A DNA stretch of 43,142 nt from an uncultured Oscillospiraceae bacterium (GCA_944382965.1 CALWOA010000019.1:1-43142); one strand, 5' to 3'. Positions 33,686 to 42,986 are shown, counted from the stretch's first letter. Notes: generated from the letters alone by a model not told the origin. Numbers and translations are program-made.

Positions 33686-34084
33686 ATGAAAGTATGCCCA
33701 AATTGCGGCGCCCAGTGCCCGGATTTCCAACTTTTTTGCCAGAACTGCGGCACCCGACTGAACACCCTGCCCCAGGAGGCCGTGTATACCGTCACATTTA
33801 GATGGCTATATGAGCGGGCGTTAGATATGTATATCACCGTTGATGACAAAGAGCGGTATGGCATGAAGCCTCCCGGTAGCCTTGTGTTGAGGGTTTCTCC
33901 GGGGCAGCACAATTTTAAAATCAAATTTGGCACCACGAAACTTGGTTTTAAAACTGAGGTTACCCTTCTTGTCAGCGAGGATATGGTCCTAGATTGCATA
34001 TGGAGGGCGGGTTTTTGGAAGAACACACTCGAAGTGAGAGACATCAACGGACGGATCTATTCACCGGATCAACAAACTTTTTAA
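33686..34084 (+). CDS. Zinc-ribbon plus beta-domain protein, array copy
   Basis: The 132-residue protein begins MKVCPNCGAQCPDFQLFCQNCG, followed by MYITVDDKERYG, LRVSPGQHNFKI and GRIYS. Its start is again 419 bp after that of the previous copy. AAGGAGAG precedes ATG 33686; an upstream ATG lacks a ribosome site. It differs from its neighbours mainly in surface loops, as expected of duplicated genes under diversification. Confidence 0.83.
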   Translation: MKVCPNCGAQCPDFQLFCQNCGTRLNTLPQEAVYTVTFRWLYERALDMYITVDDKERYGMKPPGSLVLRVSPGQHNFKIKFGTTKLGFKTEVTLLVSEDMVLDCIWRAGFWKNTLEVRDINGRIYSPDQQTF

Positions 34085-34096
34085 GGAGAAAAAGAT

Positions 34097-34507
34097 ATGA
34101 AAGTATGCGGAAAATGCGGAGCCCAGTGTATGGATAACCAGATCTATTGCCATTCGTGTGGCGCAGCTCTTGATGAGAAGAAAGGTGCTGCCTCTAAAGC
34201 AACGGATGCAGTAAAGGATTTTGGCCAGGATTATAAAGCCTATACAGATAACTACTTCGGTGAAAAAAACAATTATCGAAACGGCCTGGAAAAGTTCTAT
34301 AAAGCTCATGGTGGACTGATAATTGGTATTATTGCCCTGTTGATTTGGGCTAATTGGGGAAGCTTGGGTGACTTCTTGGGATTGGCTTTGGGCATCCTGG
34401 GTATTTATGTTTGCAAATTTGAGGAATCCAGCACAATTAAAATTATTGCATACATTTGTAATGGCCTAGCAGTCGGATTGAGTATCCTTTGCCTTTTGAG
34501 CTTGTAA
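34097..34507 (+). CDS. Zinc-ribbon membrane protein
   Basis: The 136-residue protein keeps the array's N-terminal ribbon (CGKCGAQCMDNQIYCHSCG), but the beta domain is replaced by an amphipathic linker and about three hydrophobic segments (residues 75-136). It thus tethers the same ribbon to the membrane. It lies 12 bp after the last array copy with AAGGAG before the ATG. It could anchor the soluble ribbon proteins or the GTPases at the membrane (inference). Confidence 0.8.
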   Translation: MKVCGKCGAQCMDNQIYCHSCGAALDEKKGAASKATDAVKDFGQDYKAYTDNYFGEKNNYRNGLEKFYKAHGGLIIGIIALLIWANWGSLGDFLGLALGILGIYVCKFEESSTIKIIAYICNGLAVGLSILCLLSL

Positions 34508-34546
34508 AGCATCTGCTTCATCCAAAATTATGGAAGGGGTTTAACT

Positions 34547-35017
34547 GTGAGTAAAGAATTAGTACTAGGTATGTTGGTTGGTGCAGTTGGGGGTGCTGCT
34601 GGCAGCACGCTTCTCGGAAAAATAAAAAAGAAGATAAAAAACTCAGAATCGCCGGGAGAAAATGGTGTAGCTGTCCAAAGCGGTATATCCTTTGATGAGC
34701 TATTTCGCAATCGAACAGTGGTAGATACGATTAGTATGTCGATTTTGCTTCCTTGGTATCGGGCGCAAAAGGAGCAGTATATCAACGAAAACTGCACACT
34801 ATTCCTGGCAAAAGTCACGGAACAAACAGCACAGATGTTTTGCTTAGGAGAGATTCCGGCGGAATTTAACCGGGATAACTGCACACTTCAAGTGGTGGCG
34901 GTACAGCGGGAACAAGGTTATGTGCCGGAAGAAATTCATCTCGTTACATTTACACAAATGGACGATAGCCTTCTGCAACGTTTTTCCAGCAGAGATTATA
35001 TCGTGGTCATAGATTAA
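34547..35017 (+). CDS. Unknown protein with glycine-zipper helix
   Basis: The 156-residue protein starts at GTG 34547 with GAAGGGG upstream. It has an N-terminal small-residue-rich helix (GMLVGAVGGAAGSTLLG) and then a basic stretch, typical of membrane insertion or packing. A soluble alpha/beta domain of about 100 residues follows, ending in YIVVID. The family is not recognised. It sits directly before the pseudo-GTPase gene. Confidence 0.72.
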   Translation: MSKELVLGMLVGAVGGAAGSTLLGKIKKKIKNSESPGENGVAVQSGISFDELFRNRTVVDTISMSILLPWYRAQKEQYINENCTLFLAKVTEQTAQMFCLGEIPAEFNRDNCTLQVVAVQREQGYVPEEIHLVTFTQMDDSLLQRFSSRDYIVVID

Positions 35018-35064
35018 AGCGAATGACAGCAGTTTCGGAAATCCACTGAGCAGGAGGCTGGAAG

Positions 35065-36168
35065 ATGGAGGAAAATACAACAGATAATTTTGCCCGATAT
35101 CATGCCATGCGTTCAGAAATCCTCAACAGCCTGAGCCGGATGGCAGCAATCTGTGAGAAACTGAATCTGAAGGAACGTGGGGAATCCTTGTTGGACAGGC
35201 GCAGAAAGTTGCAGAAGCACAGGTTTTCGGTTGTTATTTTAGGCGAGTTCAAAAAAAGTAAAGCTACAGTTATTAGTGCGTTGTTGGGACAAGAAATCAT
35301 GCCATATGCCATGGTTGGCGGCTCTGCAACCATGTTCCGTGTCACCTACGGCCCAAATCTATGTGCACAGGTGCATATGATGGACGGCTCCCGGGTAGAT
35401 ATCCCGATAGAGGATTTACCCAAATATGTCACAACTTCGAATGACAATGCTACAGCAATGTTGGAAAGAATAGACGAGGTCGTTGTTTACCATCCCTGCC
35501 GCTTCTGCCAGAACGGCGTGGATATTTTGGATGCACCAGGCCTTGATGTCGACGAACAGAAGAATAAGCTCACGGAGGACATCCTTCCCAAACCGGATGC
35601 CGTTATTATGGTATTGGCGGTAGACTGTCCCATCAGCATCGGGGAGGCAGAATTCATCCGTAGCGAGCTGTCACCCTTAGGTACGGAGCGGCTGATTTTC
35701 CTGGTAAACAGAATCAATACGGTCCCATCTGGACACCGGCAAACAGTGGTAAACAAAATTCAGGAGAAAATCCGGAAAACCGTGCTGGATAAAACGGAAG
35801 AAGAATATGGTAAGGAATCCGCTCAGTACCGGATAGCACAGGAAAAGCTGGCAGATATCAGAATTTACCCCATTTCCGCACTGGATGCGCTGGATGGGCG
35901 GCTGGATGGCGACGAGGAGCTGCTGCGGAAAAGTGGGATCCTGGAATTCGAGGACGGACTGAGCCGCATGCTCACGACCTGTGAACTCAGCAGCCCCATG
36001 ATGGAGCTGATCCACACCGGGATGCTAGTACGTAAAACCATCCGAAAAAGTAGAGACCTGCGGCGCCGCGCATGGACACAGCTTGATGACGAGGATTATC
36101 GCCTCCTGGAAAAAACGGCCTGCGCCAGCAAAACAATACTCTCGCACTTTTCGGACGTTTTGACATAA
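35065..36168 (+). CDS. Dynamin-like pseudo-GTPase, truncated
   Basis: The 367-residue protein is clearly related to the first 315 residues of the next gene's product, but all nucleotide motifs are altered. G1 is GEFKKSKA instead of GEFKRGKS (invariant Gly and the Mg-binding Ser lost). The G2 threonine region reads MVGGSAT instead of ITPCSAT. G3 is DAPG for DTPG, and G4 is NRIN for NKID. The stalk and membrane hairpin are missing and the last 50 residues diverge. It probably cannot hydrolyse GTP and may regulate or cap the partner GTPase. Confidence 0.87.
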   Translation: MEENTTDNFARYHAMRSEILNSLSRMAAICEKLNLKERGESLLDRRRKLQKHRFSVVILGEFKKSKATVISALLGQEIMPYAMVGGSATMFRVTYGPNLCAQVHMMDGSRVDIPIEDLPKYVTTSNDNATAMLERIDEVVVYHPCRFCQNGVDILDAPGLDVDEQKNKLTEDILPKPDAVIMVLAVDCPISIGEAEFIRSELSPLGTERLIFLVNRINTVPSGHRQTVVNKIQEKIRKTVLDKTEEEYGKESAQYRIAQEKLADIRIYPISALDALDGRLDGDEELLRKSGILEFEDGLSRMLTTCELSSPMMELIHTGMLVRKTIRKSRDLRRRAWTQLDDEDYRLLEKTACASKTILSHFSDVLT

Positions 36169-36215
36169 GCACTATTATCCATTATTACATACATAACAAA
36201 AAGGAGAGAGAAACA

Positions 36216-38270
36216 ATGGCAAATATCACGGATGTTTATACCAGCTACCATGCCATGAGCGCAGAAATCACCGAAGGCCTGAGCCAGATGGCAAAAATCT
36301 GCGAGAAACTGGATTTGAAGGAGCGTGCAGAATCCTTGATGGAAAGCCGCAGAAAGCTGCAGGAGCACAGGTTTTCCGTCGGTATTCTGGGTGAATTCAA
36401 ACGGGGCAAAAGCACGGTCATCAATGCGCTGCTTGGCCAGGAGATTATGCCGGCTGACATTACCCCCTGTTCCGCAACCATGAACCGGGTTACCTATGGC
36501 TTGTCTCCTCGTGCCCAAGTGAACATGACGGATGGCTCCCATGTGGATATCGCAGTAGAAGATTTGGCAAAATATGTCACAAAACTGGACGAAGACGCTA
36601 TAGCAATGTCTGAAAAAGTGGAAGAGGCCATTGTCTACTATCCCTGCCGCTTCTGCCAGAACGGCGTGGATATTGTGGACACGCCAGGCCTGAACGATGA
36701 TGAACGGATGAACAAGATTACGGAAAATATCGTTCCAAAGCTGGATGCCGTCATTATGGTACTGGTGGCAGGTAACCCCTTCAGCATCAGCGAAGCGGAA
36801 TTTGTCCGAAATAAGCTCATGTGCAGTGACGTGGGCCGACTGATTTTCCTGGTAAACAAAATTGATACCGTTCGGCCTAAGGATCGGGACAAGGCAATAA
36901 ATGGAATCCGTGAGAAGATCCGGAAAACCGTGCTGGACAAAACAGAAGATGTTTACGGCAAGAACTCGGACCAGTACCGGATGGTCCAGGCCAAGCTGGC
37001 GGAGATCCGGATCTACCCCATTTCTGCAATGAATGCTCTGGATGGTCGGATGGAAGGCGACGAGAAACTGCTGGAAAAGAGCGGAGTGCCGGAATTTGAG
37101 GCGGCATTGAGCCATATGCTCACGGAAGAGCGGGGAATTCTGGAACTCAGCGGCCCCATGATGAAACTTGCAAGCATGGGCCCGGCAGTGAACGAGGTCA
37201 TCGACCAGAAGTTGAACTGTATGGACTTGGATGCGAAGGCATTCCTTGAAACACAGCAGAAAACGGTAAGCGAAATTAAGAAGCTGAGGGAGCAGAAAAA
37301 AGAAGAAAAAAGAAAGTTGCGGGAGCAGTCTAAAATGATTGCACAAGATCTGACTGGGAAGGCAGAGGAGTGTTATCAGGAAATTGAGCGTGAAGCTGCG
37401 AAAATCATCGATGAAATGCAGCCAAGAGGGAGGATGACTGTTTCGGACAAACAACAGTTGATTGCAGAAACTGTTGCAAAAATTGAAAATAAGATTCCAG
37501 ATATTTTGTCTGTTCACACGGAGCGAATCATAGCCAATATTAACACTTCTATTCAGAAAGAAGGTGAGAAACTCTCTTTCGAACTGATTGGGAAGGGGTT
37601 GGATAACGTCAATGCACACCTAAACAATATCAAACTGGATGAGAAAAAATCATCTGCCGGTAAAGATATTGGATCTATGGCGGCAGGCGCGATGCTGGAG
37701 ACTTTTAGTCCCATTTGGGGTGTTGGAGGGGCCATTGAGGGCTTCCGTACAGCAGGAATCAAAGGCGGCATTACAGGAGGGCTGTCCGGCTGTGCAATTA
37801 GTTATGCGGGAATGTGTTTGGCAGCAACATTGGGAGCAGCAGCCTTTCCTGCAGTTCTTCTTGGGGCAGCGGCGGGTGCATTTGGTGGGAGAGCAATTAC
37901 AAGACTCCTGTTTCAAAATGACCTTGCCCGGACACAGCTTGTTAGCTTGCAGCAAGACTTGAAGAGTCAAGTGTTCGCATCCATCCAGCAAATGCGGCTG
38001 TCAGGCCAACTGGAAATGTGGATTAGCAAGGAAGTTAAATCACAATATGATGACTTGATTGGCACGATGGAAAATGAATGTGAAAAAATCGTTGATGAAA
38101 CTCAACGTAAAATTGCAGCCATCAGCCAGACTTTGACAGCATCCGAAGCACAACGAGATGCCCAGCGGAAAGACCTGAAGGAGTTGGGGCAGGAAAGTGC
38201 AGCGTTGATTCAGAAACTGGAGCCAGTTTATCGGAAGGTTCTGGATGTTCCTACGATGGCAGCAGTGTGA
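36216..38270 (+). CDS. Dynamin-like GTPase, copy B, with membrane hairpin
   Basis: The 684-residue protein has intact G1 GEFKRGKS (59-66), G3 DTPG (155-158) and G4 NKID (214-217). A coiled-coil stalk spans about 340-400 (KKLREQKKEEKRKLREQ). A long Gly/Ala-rich hydrophobic region at about 488-565 probably inserts into membranes, and a helical C-terminus follows. This is the classic layout of bacterial dynamins that tubulate or fuse membranes. It lies 47 bp after the pseudo-GTPase gene with AAGGAGAG before the ATG. Confidence 0.92.
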   Translation: MANITDVYTSYHAMSAEITEGLSQMAKICEKLDLKERAESLMESRRKLQEHRFSVGILGEFKRGKSTVINALLGQEIMPADITPCSATMNRVTYGLSPRAQVNMTDGSHVDIAVEDLAKYVTKLDEDAIAMSEKVEEAIVYYPCRFCQNGVDIVDTPGLNDDERMNKITENIVPKLDAVIMVLVAGNPFSISEAEFVRNKLMCSDVGRLIFLVNKIDTVRPKDRDKAINGIREKIRKTVLDKTEDVYGKNSDQYRMVQAKLAEIRIYPISAMNALDGRMEGDEKLLEKSGVPEFEAALSHMLTEERGILELSGPMMKLASMGPAVNEVIDQKLNCMDLDAKAFLETQQKTVSEIKKLREQKKEEKRKLREQSKMIAQDLTGKAEECYQEIEREAAKIIDEMQPRGRMTVSDKQQLIAETVAKIENKIPDILSVHTERIIANINTSIQKEGEKLSFELIGKGLDNVNAHLNNIKLDEKKSSAGKDIGSMAAGAMLETFSPIWGVGGAIEGFRTAGIKGGITGGLSGCAISYAGMCLAATLGAAAFPAVLLGAAAGAFGGRAITRLLFQNDLARTQLVSLQQDLKSQVFASIQQMRLSGQLEMWISKEVKSQYDDLIGTMENECEKIVDETQRKIAAISQTLTASEAQRDAQRKDLKELGQESAALIQKLEPVYRKVLDVPTMAAV

Positions 38271-38349
38271 GCTGATTGTATTTATTGCGCTATTTTCAAG
38301 CTATTCTATGGTTCAGAAATGGCTGTGGCTATGATAAAAGGAGATTCAA

Positions 38350-39348
38350 ATGAATGAACTGACGAGTAAATTATCCCCGATTGCAGATATGGACTGCAGT
38401 TTCCGCTCTTATCTAAACAGTAAAAAAGCTCATGAAGCAGCGCATATGAAAGGAAACGGCATCCCGGACTATGCCTATGGCATGGACTACGAGTTGCGCA
38501 AAAAGTTGGACAGCATTCCCGGATTATATAAAGTTGCCAGAAGTATTACCTCGACCATCGTACATCAGCAGATGCAAATTATGAACCAGCAGGCCGTATG
38601 TGCAACGCCCACCAGTTTCCCGGATGTTTACGAAATCGGCTGCGAATGTGCCCGCCGGCTGGGAATTGCTGTTCCCAACATTTTCATTGTGAATGATCAG
38701 ACACTCAATGCCTATACTTACGCCTGCGATGATGTGGAGCCGTTCATTGTCCTTCACAGCGGCCTCTACGAACGTATGACCCCCGGTGAATTAAAATCCA
38801 TTATCGGTCACGAATGCGGACATATCCAGAACTATCATGGCAGCTATGAGACCATTGCAACGTTGATCGCTCAGGAGGGACTGAGTGCGCTGGGCGGTTT
38901 ATCTGCATTTTTCCTTTCAGTCTTCACAACCGGTGTACAGCTTGCGCTGAATTCTTGGAGCCGTGCCGCAGAGGTAACCTGCGATCGGGCAGGACTGATC
39001 TGCGCGGATAATTTGGAGGACGCTCTGTCCGCAGAGGCAAAGCTAATGTATGGCGGTGCCTTTGGCGATCACAAGATAGACTATGCGTCGATTGAAGAGC
39101 AGTTGGAGCTTCAGATGAGCAATGCCACAAAGTATTACGAAGCATTGTATTCGCATCCAACTTCAGCAAGACGTATAATGGCCATCCGGGAATTTTATGA
39201 ATGCCAAACCTTCTACGATTGGCGGCCGGATATGAGAAAAGCCGACTCTATTCTCCGGTCTCATAAAGAATGTGACGAACGTTGTAAAAAGTTTATCAAT
39301 CTGACAGAGGAAGGCACCCGCAGCAAAAGGGGGAAGGAAAATGAATAA
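38350..39348 (+). CDS. M48-family zinc metallopeptidase
   Basis: The 332-residue protein has the zinc-binding HECGH at 154-158 and the third ligand Glu in SRAAEVTCDRAG (Glu about 208), as in M48/HtpX/Ste24 peptidases. Unlike HtpX it lacks N-terminal membrane helices; one hydrophobic segment (about 180-200) may dip into the membrane. It ends in basic residues and its gene overlaps the next GTPase gene by 8 nt, so the products are coupled. It could mature or degrade the operon's membrane proteins. Confidence 0.9.
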   Translation: MNELTSKLSPIADMDCSFRSYLNSKKAHEAAHMKGNGIPDYAYGMDYELRKKLDSIPGLYKVARSITSTIVHQQMQIMNQQAVCATPTSFPDVYEIGCECARRLGIAVPNIFIVNDQTLNAYTYACDDVEPFIVLHSGLYERMTPGELKSIIGHECGHIQNYHGSYETIATLIAQEGLSALGGLSAFFLSVFTTGVQLALNSWSRAAEVTCDRAGLICADNLEDALSAEAKLMYGGAFGDHKIDYASIEEQLELQMSNATKYYEALYSHPTSARRIMAIREFYECQTFYDWRPDMRKADSILRSHKECDERCKKFINLTEEGTRSKRGKENE

Positions 39349-41083
39349 TGCAATTGTATACGACATCGAAGATTTAAGATGCAGACTGGATAGCTACCTG
39401 GATGGGCTCAGCCAGTTGCGCCACTCTGAAAAATATCGTGAGCTGCTCGGTGAGGCATTTTCTTTCAAAGTGACTGCGTGGGAACAGAGCATTCGCCGTC
39501 AGAAGGATATGCCGTTTACGATTGTTGTCTGCGGCGAATTCAAGAGGGGAAAATCCAGCTTTATCAATTCCCTGCTGGGAGAGGATGTGGTTACCACCGA
39601 TGTAACAACAGAGACGATTACCCTGAACAAAATTAGTTATGGTCCCCACAGCAACGCTTTGGTTCTGGAAAAAGGGAAACGAATGCTTCTGACAGATGAG
39701 CAGCTTCGTCGGGAGCATTTGGAGGAGATTTTGGAGAAAGCAGATGGTAATTTCTACGAACTGGAGCTGAAACGGCCAATAGAATTCCTCAAAAAGGTTA
39801 CCATTGTAGATACCCCCGGCTTGAGTGACTCATTGCAGGATTTCAGTCCCATGGTAATAGAATCGTTAATGCAGGCAGATGCAGTAATTTACATTTTTTC
39901 TGCAATTTATCCGCTGTCTTACAGGGAACAGGTATTTTTGAAGAACAGTGTGATCCCCCAGAAACATACCGATTTGCTACTAGTGGCGAATTATGTAGAT
40001 ATGCTTAGAAATGATGCGGAGCTGGAACGGATGTATAAAGAAATTCAGTCTCGTATTCATTCCCTGATGCCAGGGGAAGATGCCTATATGATCAGTGCGC
40101 TGGATGAGCGCTGCCGTCAGATCGGTACACCTCGCCCCAACGAGAAGACCCAGGGGAAACTGGAGGCAAACTTTGCTGCTCTGCGAGACGATATTGTCAA
40201 TTTGGTCGACACAAAATGTGACATGGTATTGCCTGACCGCATGGAACGCATGATTCAGGGAATGCAGGCAGATCTGCAGTCGTACCTGGATGGCATCGCC
40301 CGTAGCCTGGACACTAGCGAGGATGCGCTGAAAGAGGAGCAGAAGAAGTCTGATGTGGCAACAACCGAAATGCTTGTGCAGCAGACCCAGGCCATTGAAA
40401 ACATCAAAACTGCAATTCAGAATATGAAAGCGGAAACCGAAACCTGGTTGAAGCAAGTCATTTTGAAAATGCGAAAGGAAATCGCTGATTTTAGTTCCTT
40501 TGATATTCGGGATGTGAGAAAATACTACCCCATCTACTGTATCGACACCCTGCAGGATGCATTGAGCCGCTGTTTCGACTACCACACGGATGTGCTGTAC
40601 GATATGCTGGATGAAATTTCCGGTAAACTCACAAAGAATATGCCTTCCGACATCAACAATTTGGGAATGAAAGCCAGTTTTCGCTTTGTACTGAATAATA
40701 AGACATGGACAAAGGGAGATAACGTTGCGTTGGCCCTGAATTTTGTTTCTTTGAACAACCCGATTTTGGACTTGGTGGCAAAGGGAGTCGCAGGAGGGAT
40801 GCGGGACAAGGAAATGAGCAGCAATACTCAGGAGGTCTATCAAGATATTCGCAATCAATACGATAAGTTGGAAAAGTCATTACCTGCGGTCATCACAAAC
40901 ATATATAGTCATTTGGAGAAACAGCTGTCGGTCCTCCTCCAGGCATACTATTCCGAAAAGGCAGCAGATTTGAAAAATCAGATGGAACAGATGCGCTTGA
41001 TCGTTCATAGGAGTACTGAGGAAAAAAATCAGATTAGACAAGCAGTTAAGTCAGTTCGCAGCATACTTGAGGAAATGGCGTAA
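39341..41083 (+). CDS. Dynamin-like GTPase, copy C
   Basis: The 580-residue protein has G1 GEFKRGKS at 65-72, a TTETITL G2 region, G3 DTPG at 157-160 and a weaker G4 (NYVD). The helical stalk includes coiled coils (about 325-370 and 500-570). A moderately hydrophobic stretch near 455-490 could touch the membrane. It is distinct from copies A and B, so three separate GTPases are encoded. Overlap with the M48 gene points to a functional pair. Confidence 0.9.
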   Translation: MNNAIVYDIEDLRCRLDSYLDGLSQLRHSEKYRELLGEAFSFKVTAWEQSIRRQKDMPFTIVVCGEFKRGKSSFINSLLGEDVVTTDVTTETITLNKISYGPHSNALVLEKGKRMLLTDEQLRREHLEEILEKADGNFYELELKRPIEFLKKVTIVDTPGLSDSLQDFSPMVIESLMQADAVIYIFSAIYPLSYREQVFLKNSVIPQKHTDLLLVANYVDMLRNDAELERMYKEIQSRIHSLMPGEDAYMISALDERCRQIGTPRPNEKTQGKLEANFAALRDDIVNLVDTKCDMVLPDRMERMIQGMQADLQSYLDGIARSLDTSEDALKEEQKKSDVATTEMLVQQTQAIENIKTAIQNMKAETETWLKQVILKMRKEIADFSSFDIRDVRKYYPIYCIDTLQDALSRCFDYHTDVLYDMLDEISGKLTKNMPSDINNLGMKASFRFVLNNKTWTKGDNVALALNFVSLNNPILDLVAKGVAGGMRDKEMSSNTQEVYQDIRNQYDKLEKSLPAVITNIYSHLEKQLSVLLQAYYSEKAADLKNQMEQMRLIVHRSTEEKNQIRQAVKSVRSILEEMA

Positions 41084-41116
41084 CGCTGTATCCCTGCGAA
41101 TTATCTTCCGGAGTAC

Positions 41117-41146
41117 AGACGGGATGGTCGTATCGATCATCCCGTC
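41117..41146 (+). promoter_or_regulatory. Intergenic hairpin after the last GTPase gene
   Basis: GACGGGATG pairs perfectly with CATCCCGTC across a 12-nt loop in the 158-bp gap before the last zinc-ribbon gene. No U tract follows, so it is more likely an mRNA-stabilising element or partial attenuator than a strong terminator. Confidence 0.4.
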
Positions 41147-41241
41147 CCGGCAAAATCGCTGTGGCGTACTGGCTCTGCTGCAGCCCTAGAACAGGTGTAG
41201 GTCGTGCCTGGACATGAAAGTAAAAAAGGTGGTATCATGTT

Positions 41242-41826
41242 ATGAAAAAGTGTCCCAATTGCCAGACCGAATTCCCAGATGCACAGTTTTTCTGTGCGAA
41301 CTGCGGCACCAAACTCGAAGCACCAAAGATGCCAGCATCAAAGCCTCCGGCTGCAAAGAAACGCAGTTCTTTCGGCATGTTTGCCGTGATCTTGGCAGCC
41401 ATACTCGTCATCTTCTTGGTAGCCCAATATATGACGGTTCCACACGACTCCTATGAAGCCATATCCACCAGCCAGCAAACCAATGATTTGATCCTTCCGA
41501 TTCTCGAAGATGAAGATTTTCAGATCATTGAACCCAAAAATTCCAATGTATTAACCCCGGAGCAGCAAAATCTATTCATGGCAGCCGGCGATGTTCTTAA
41601 CGATGTGGTCCCGTCGGACATGATCGTACAGAATTTCTTCTATCTTTCCACAGCGGAACAATGCACAGCAGCATTTAATATTAATATCAAAGATTATAAA
41701 GACATTCTTTTTCTGCAATATGTCAATGGAAACTGGGTAAATCTTGACTATATAATTCTGGCGGGTGGACAAATAATGGTAGACTCACTGGTTGACGCCC
41801 CTACGGCAATTTTGGCCCTCTCTTAG
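41242..41826 (+). CDS. Zinc-ribbon membrane protein, last gene of the rightward operon
   Basis: The 194-residue protein begins with a ribbon (CPNCQTEFPDAQFFCANCGT), then a Pro/Lys linker, one membrane helix (about 50-67, MFAVILAAILVIFLVAQYM) and an outside domain of about 120 residues with alternating helices and strands. It parallels the protein encoded at 31869. The start at 41242 is an ATG after AAGGTGG. It may be the membrane end of the zinc-ribbon network. Confidence 0.8.
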   Translation: MKKCPNCQTEFPDAQFFCANCGTKLEAPKMPASKPPAAKKRSSFGMFAVILAAILVIFLVAQYMTVPHDSYEAISTSQQTNDLILPILEDEDFQIIEPKNSNVLTPEQQNLFMAAGDVLNDVVPSDMIVQNFFYLSTAEQCTAAFNINIKDYKDILFLQYVNGNWVNLDYIILAGGQIMVDSLVDAPTAILALS

Positions 41827-41907
41827 CAGAAACGGCATTCTCTAGAGTTTTTACCCTATGAGCATTTACCCTCAACTCACACAAACGGTGAAGTATATTT
41901 TATATCA

Positions 41908-42352
41908 AATGAAGTAGGATATAGCAAAGCGAGCATCTATGCCTGGTGACGTAAATATATCCAGAAAGGTGTTGCTGCGATAATGAATCCATCCAATGAG
42001 TGAGGTAGAGGAAAACTGACAGCAGGGGAGCCTGCACCTTCCAGGGAACTGGATGAATTGAAGGCAAAAATCCAAGACATACAGCTGGAAATTGATATTC
42101 TCAAACAAACGATTGATGTGCTAAAAAGCCCCAGGCATCAACAAGACTCCGTTAAGCAACGGGAAGAAGGCAGTGGTTGCTGATGCCTTAAAAACGAAAT
42201 ATCCACTAACAGTATTGGACAACACAGCGATACAGGGAAAACCAGTTTGCTTTGAAGGATTGACCATGCTGGACAACGGAAACTATATTGGTATTAACTA
42301 ACGGCTCCATAGTGCGGATTGCAAAGGAACCAGCCAAAGCAAATATGTCTAG
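41908..42352 (+). pseudogene. Decayed IS3-family transposase
   Basis: Conceptual translation recovers the IS3 OrfA pattern: VGYSKASIYAW, then after stops a coiled-coil IQDIQLEIDILKQTIDVLK. After a -1 shift, PGINKTPLSNGKKAVVADALK appears, which is the typical OrfA-OrfB junction. Several stops (for example 41947-41949 and 42001-42003) and frameshifts make it inactive. Terminal inverted repeats were not found. It is a remnant bounding the island. Confidence 0.75.
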
Positions 42353-42533
42353 AGCCAACATTTCACCGTAACTGCAAATATCATGCCGCATGGAGGATAA
42401 CAGTCAAAAGGTAAATAACTATCAGCACTGCACTCTTATTCACACGACCTCATGTGCGATAATCAATTCTTGTCTCGCCGCAGTGAAGCGATTATTCTTC
42501 CATCTTAGTAGTTATGTAATTACTTTGTAAGTT

Positions 42534-42555
42534 GCTGGAGCAACCCCGCTCCAGC
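42534..42555 (+). repeat. Perfect 8-bp hairpin
   Basis: GCTGGAGC-AACCCC-GCTCCAGC. It lies in non-coding DNA near the oriT-like motif. The surrounding 42353-42900 holds no intact gene. Confidence 0.5.
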
Positions 42556-42643
42556 TTATCCTCGTTATTTTCAAAATCCTGCTCTTGCAGCTAAATAAAT
42601 TGTAGCAAGCAGTGTCTGGGTGCTACCCAGCCGCATTTTCTCT

Positions 42644-42666
42644 TGTTGGGGTTCTCCCCAATCCCC
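42644..42666 (-). other. oriT-like motif, second copy
   Basis: On the minus strand, GGGGATTGGGG...CCCAACA recurs (compare 3354-3376), with its own TTGGGG/CCCCAA stem. A CTGGGT/ACCCAG hairpin lies 14 nt away (42616-42630). It suggests remains of another mobilisable element at the right end. Downstream on the minus strand, broken coding sequence can be traced around 42670-42895 with an in-frame TAG. Confidence 0.35.
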
Positions 42667-42934
42667 AGAAGATCAACCCTCTAATGAGGTCTGGCTGCGC
42701 ATTCTGTGAGAATGCTGAAATACAGCGAAGAACAAAAAAGCAAAATTGTGTACAGATGGGTGCGTTTGCTCGCCTGACTTCCTCACAATACTGTTTGTGG
42801 TTTTCCGGATGGGTAAGCCTGCGCTGTGCCTGTGCAAACTAGGCTTCCACCTGTTCCGGCTTCTGTTGGAGCTGATCGGGTGGTTTCTTGTCTGGCATAA
42901 AGTTAACTGCCTTTCCTGAAAAAGATGTGGACAA

Positions 42935-42986
42935 CAAAAAAGACTGTTGACTTCTCGCATGGTGCGAATAGTCAACGGCCTTTTTT
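42935..42986. terminator. Bidirectional terminator hairpin
   Basis: The stem GTTGACT/AGTCAAC with inner CGCA/TGCG pairs is flanked by AAAAAA on one side and TTTTTT on the other, so it can stop transcripts from both sides. The remaining DNA to 43142 shows no recognisable gene. Confidence 0.65.

Noticed and set aside
32848-34096. CRISPR-like or satellite repeat
   Set aside because: The 419-bp periodicity is due to duplicated genes, not short direct repeats with spacers.
36096-37619. 507-codon open frame on the minus strand
   Set aside because: It runs opposite the dynamin-like GTPase B gene with its intact G motifs; composition is Phe/His-rich, as expected for a shadow frame.
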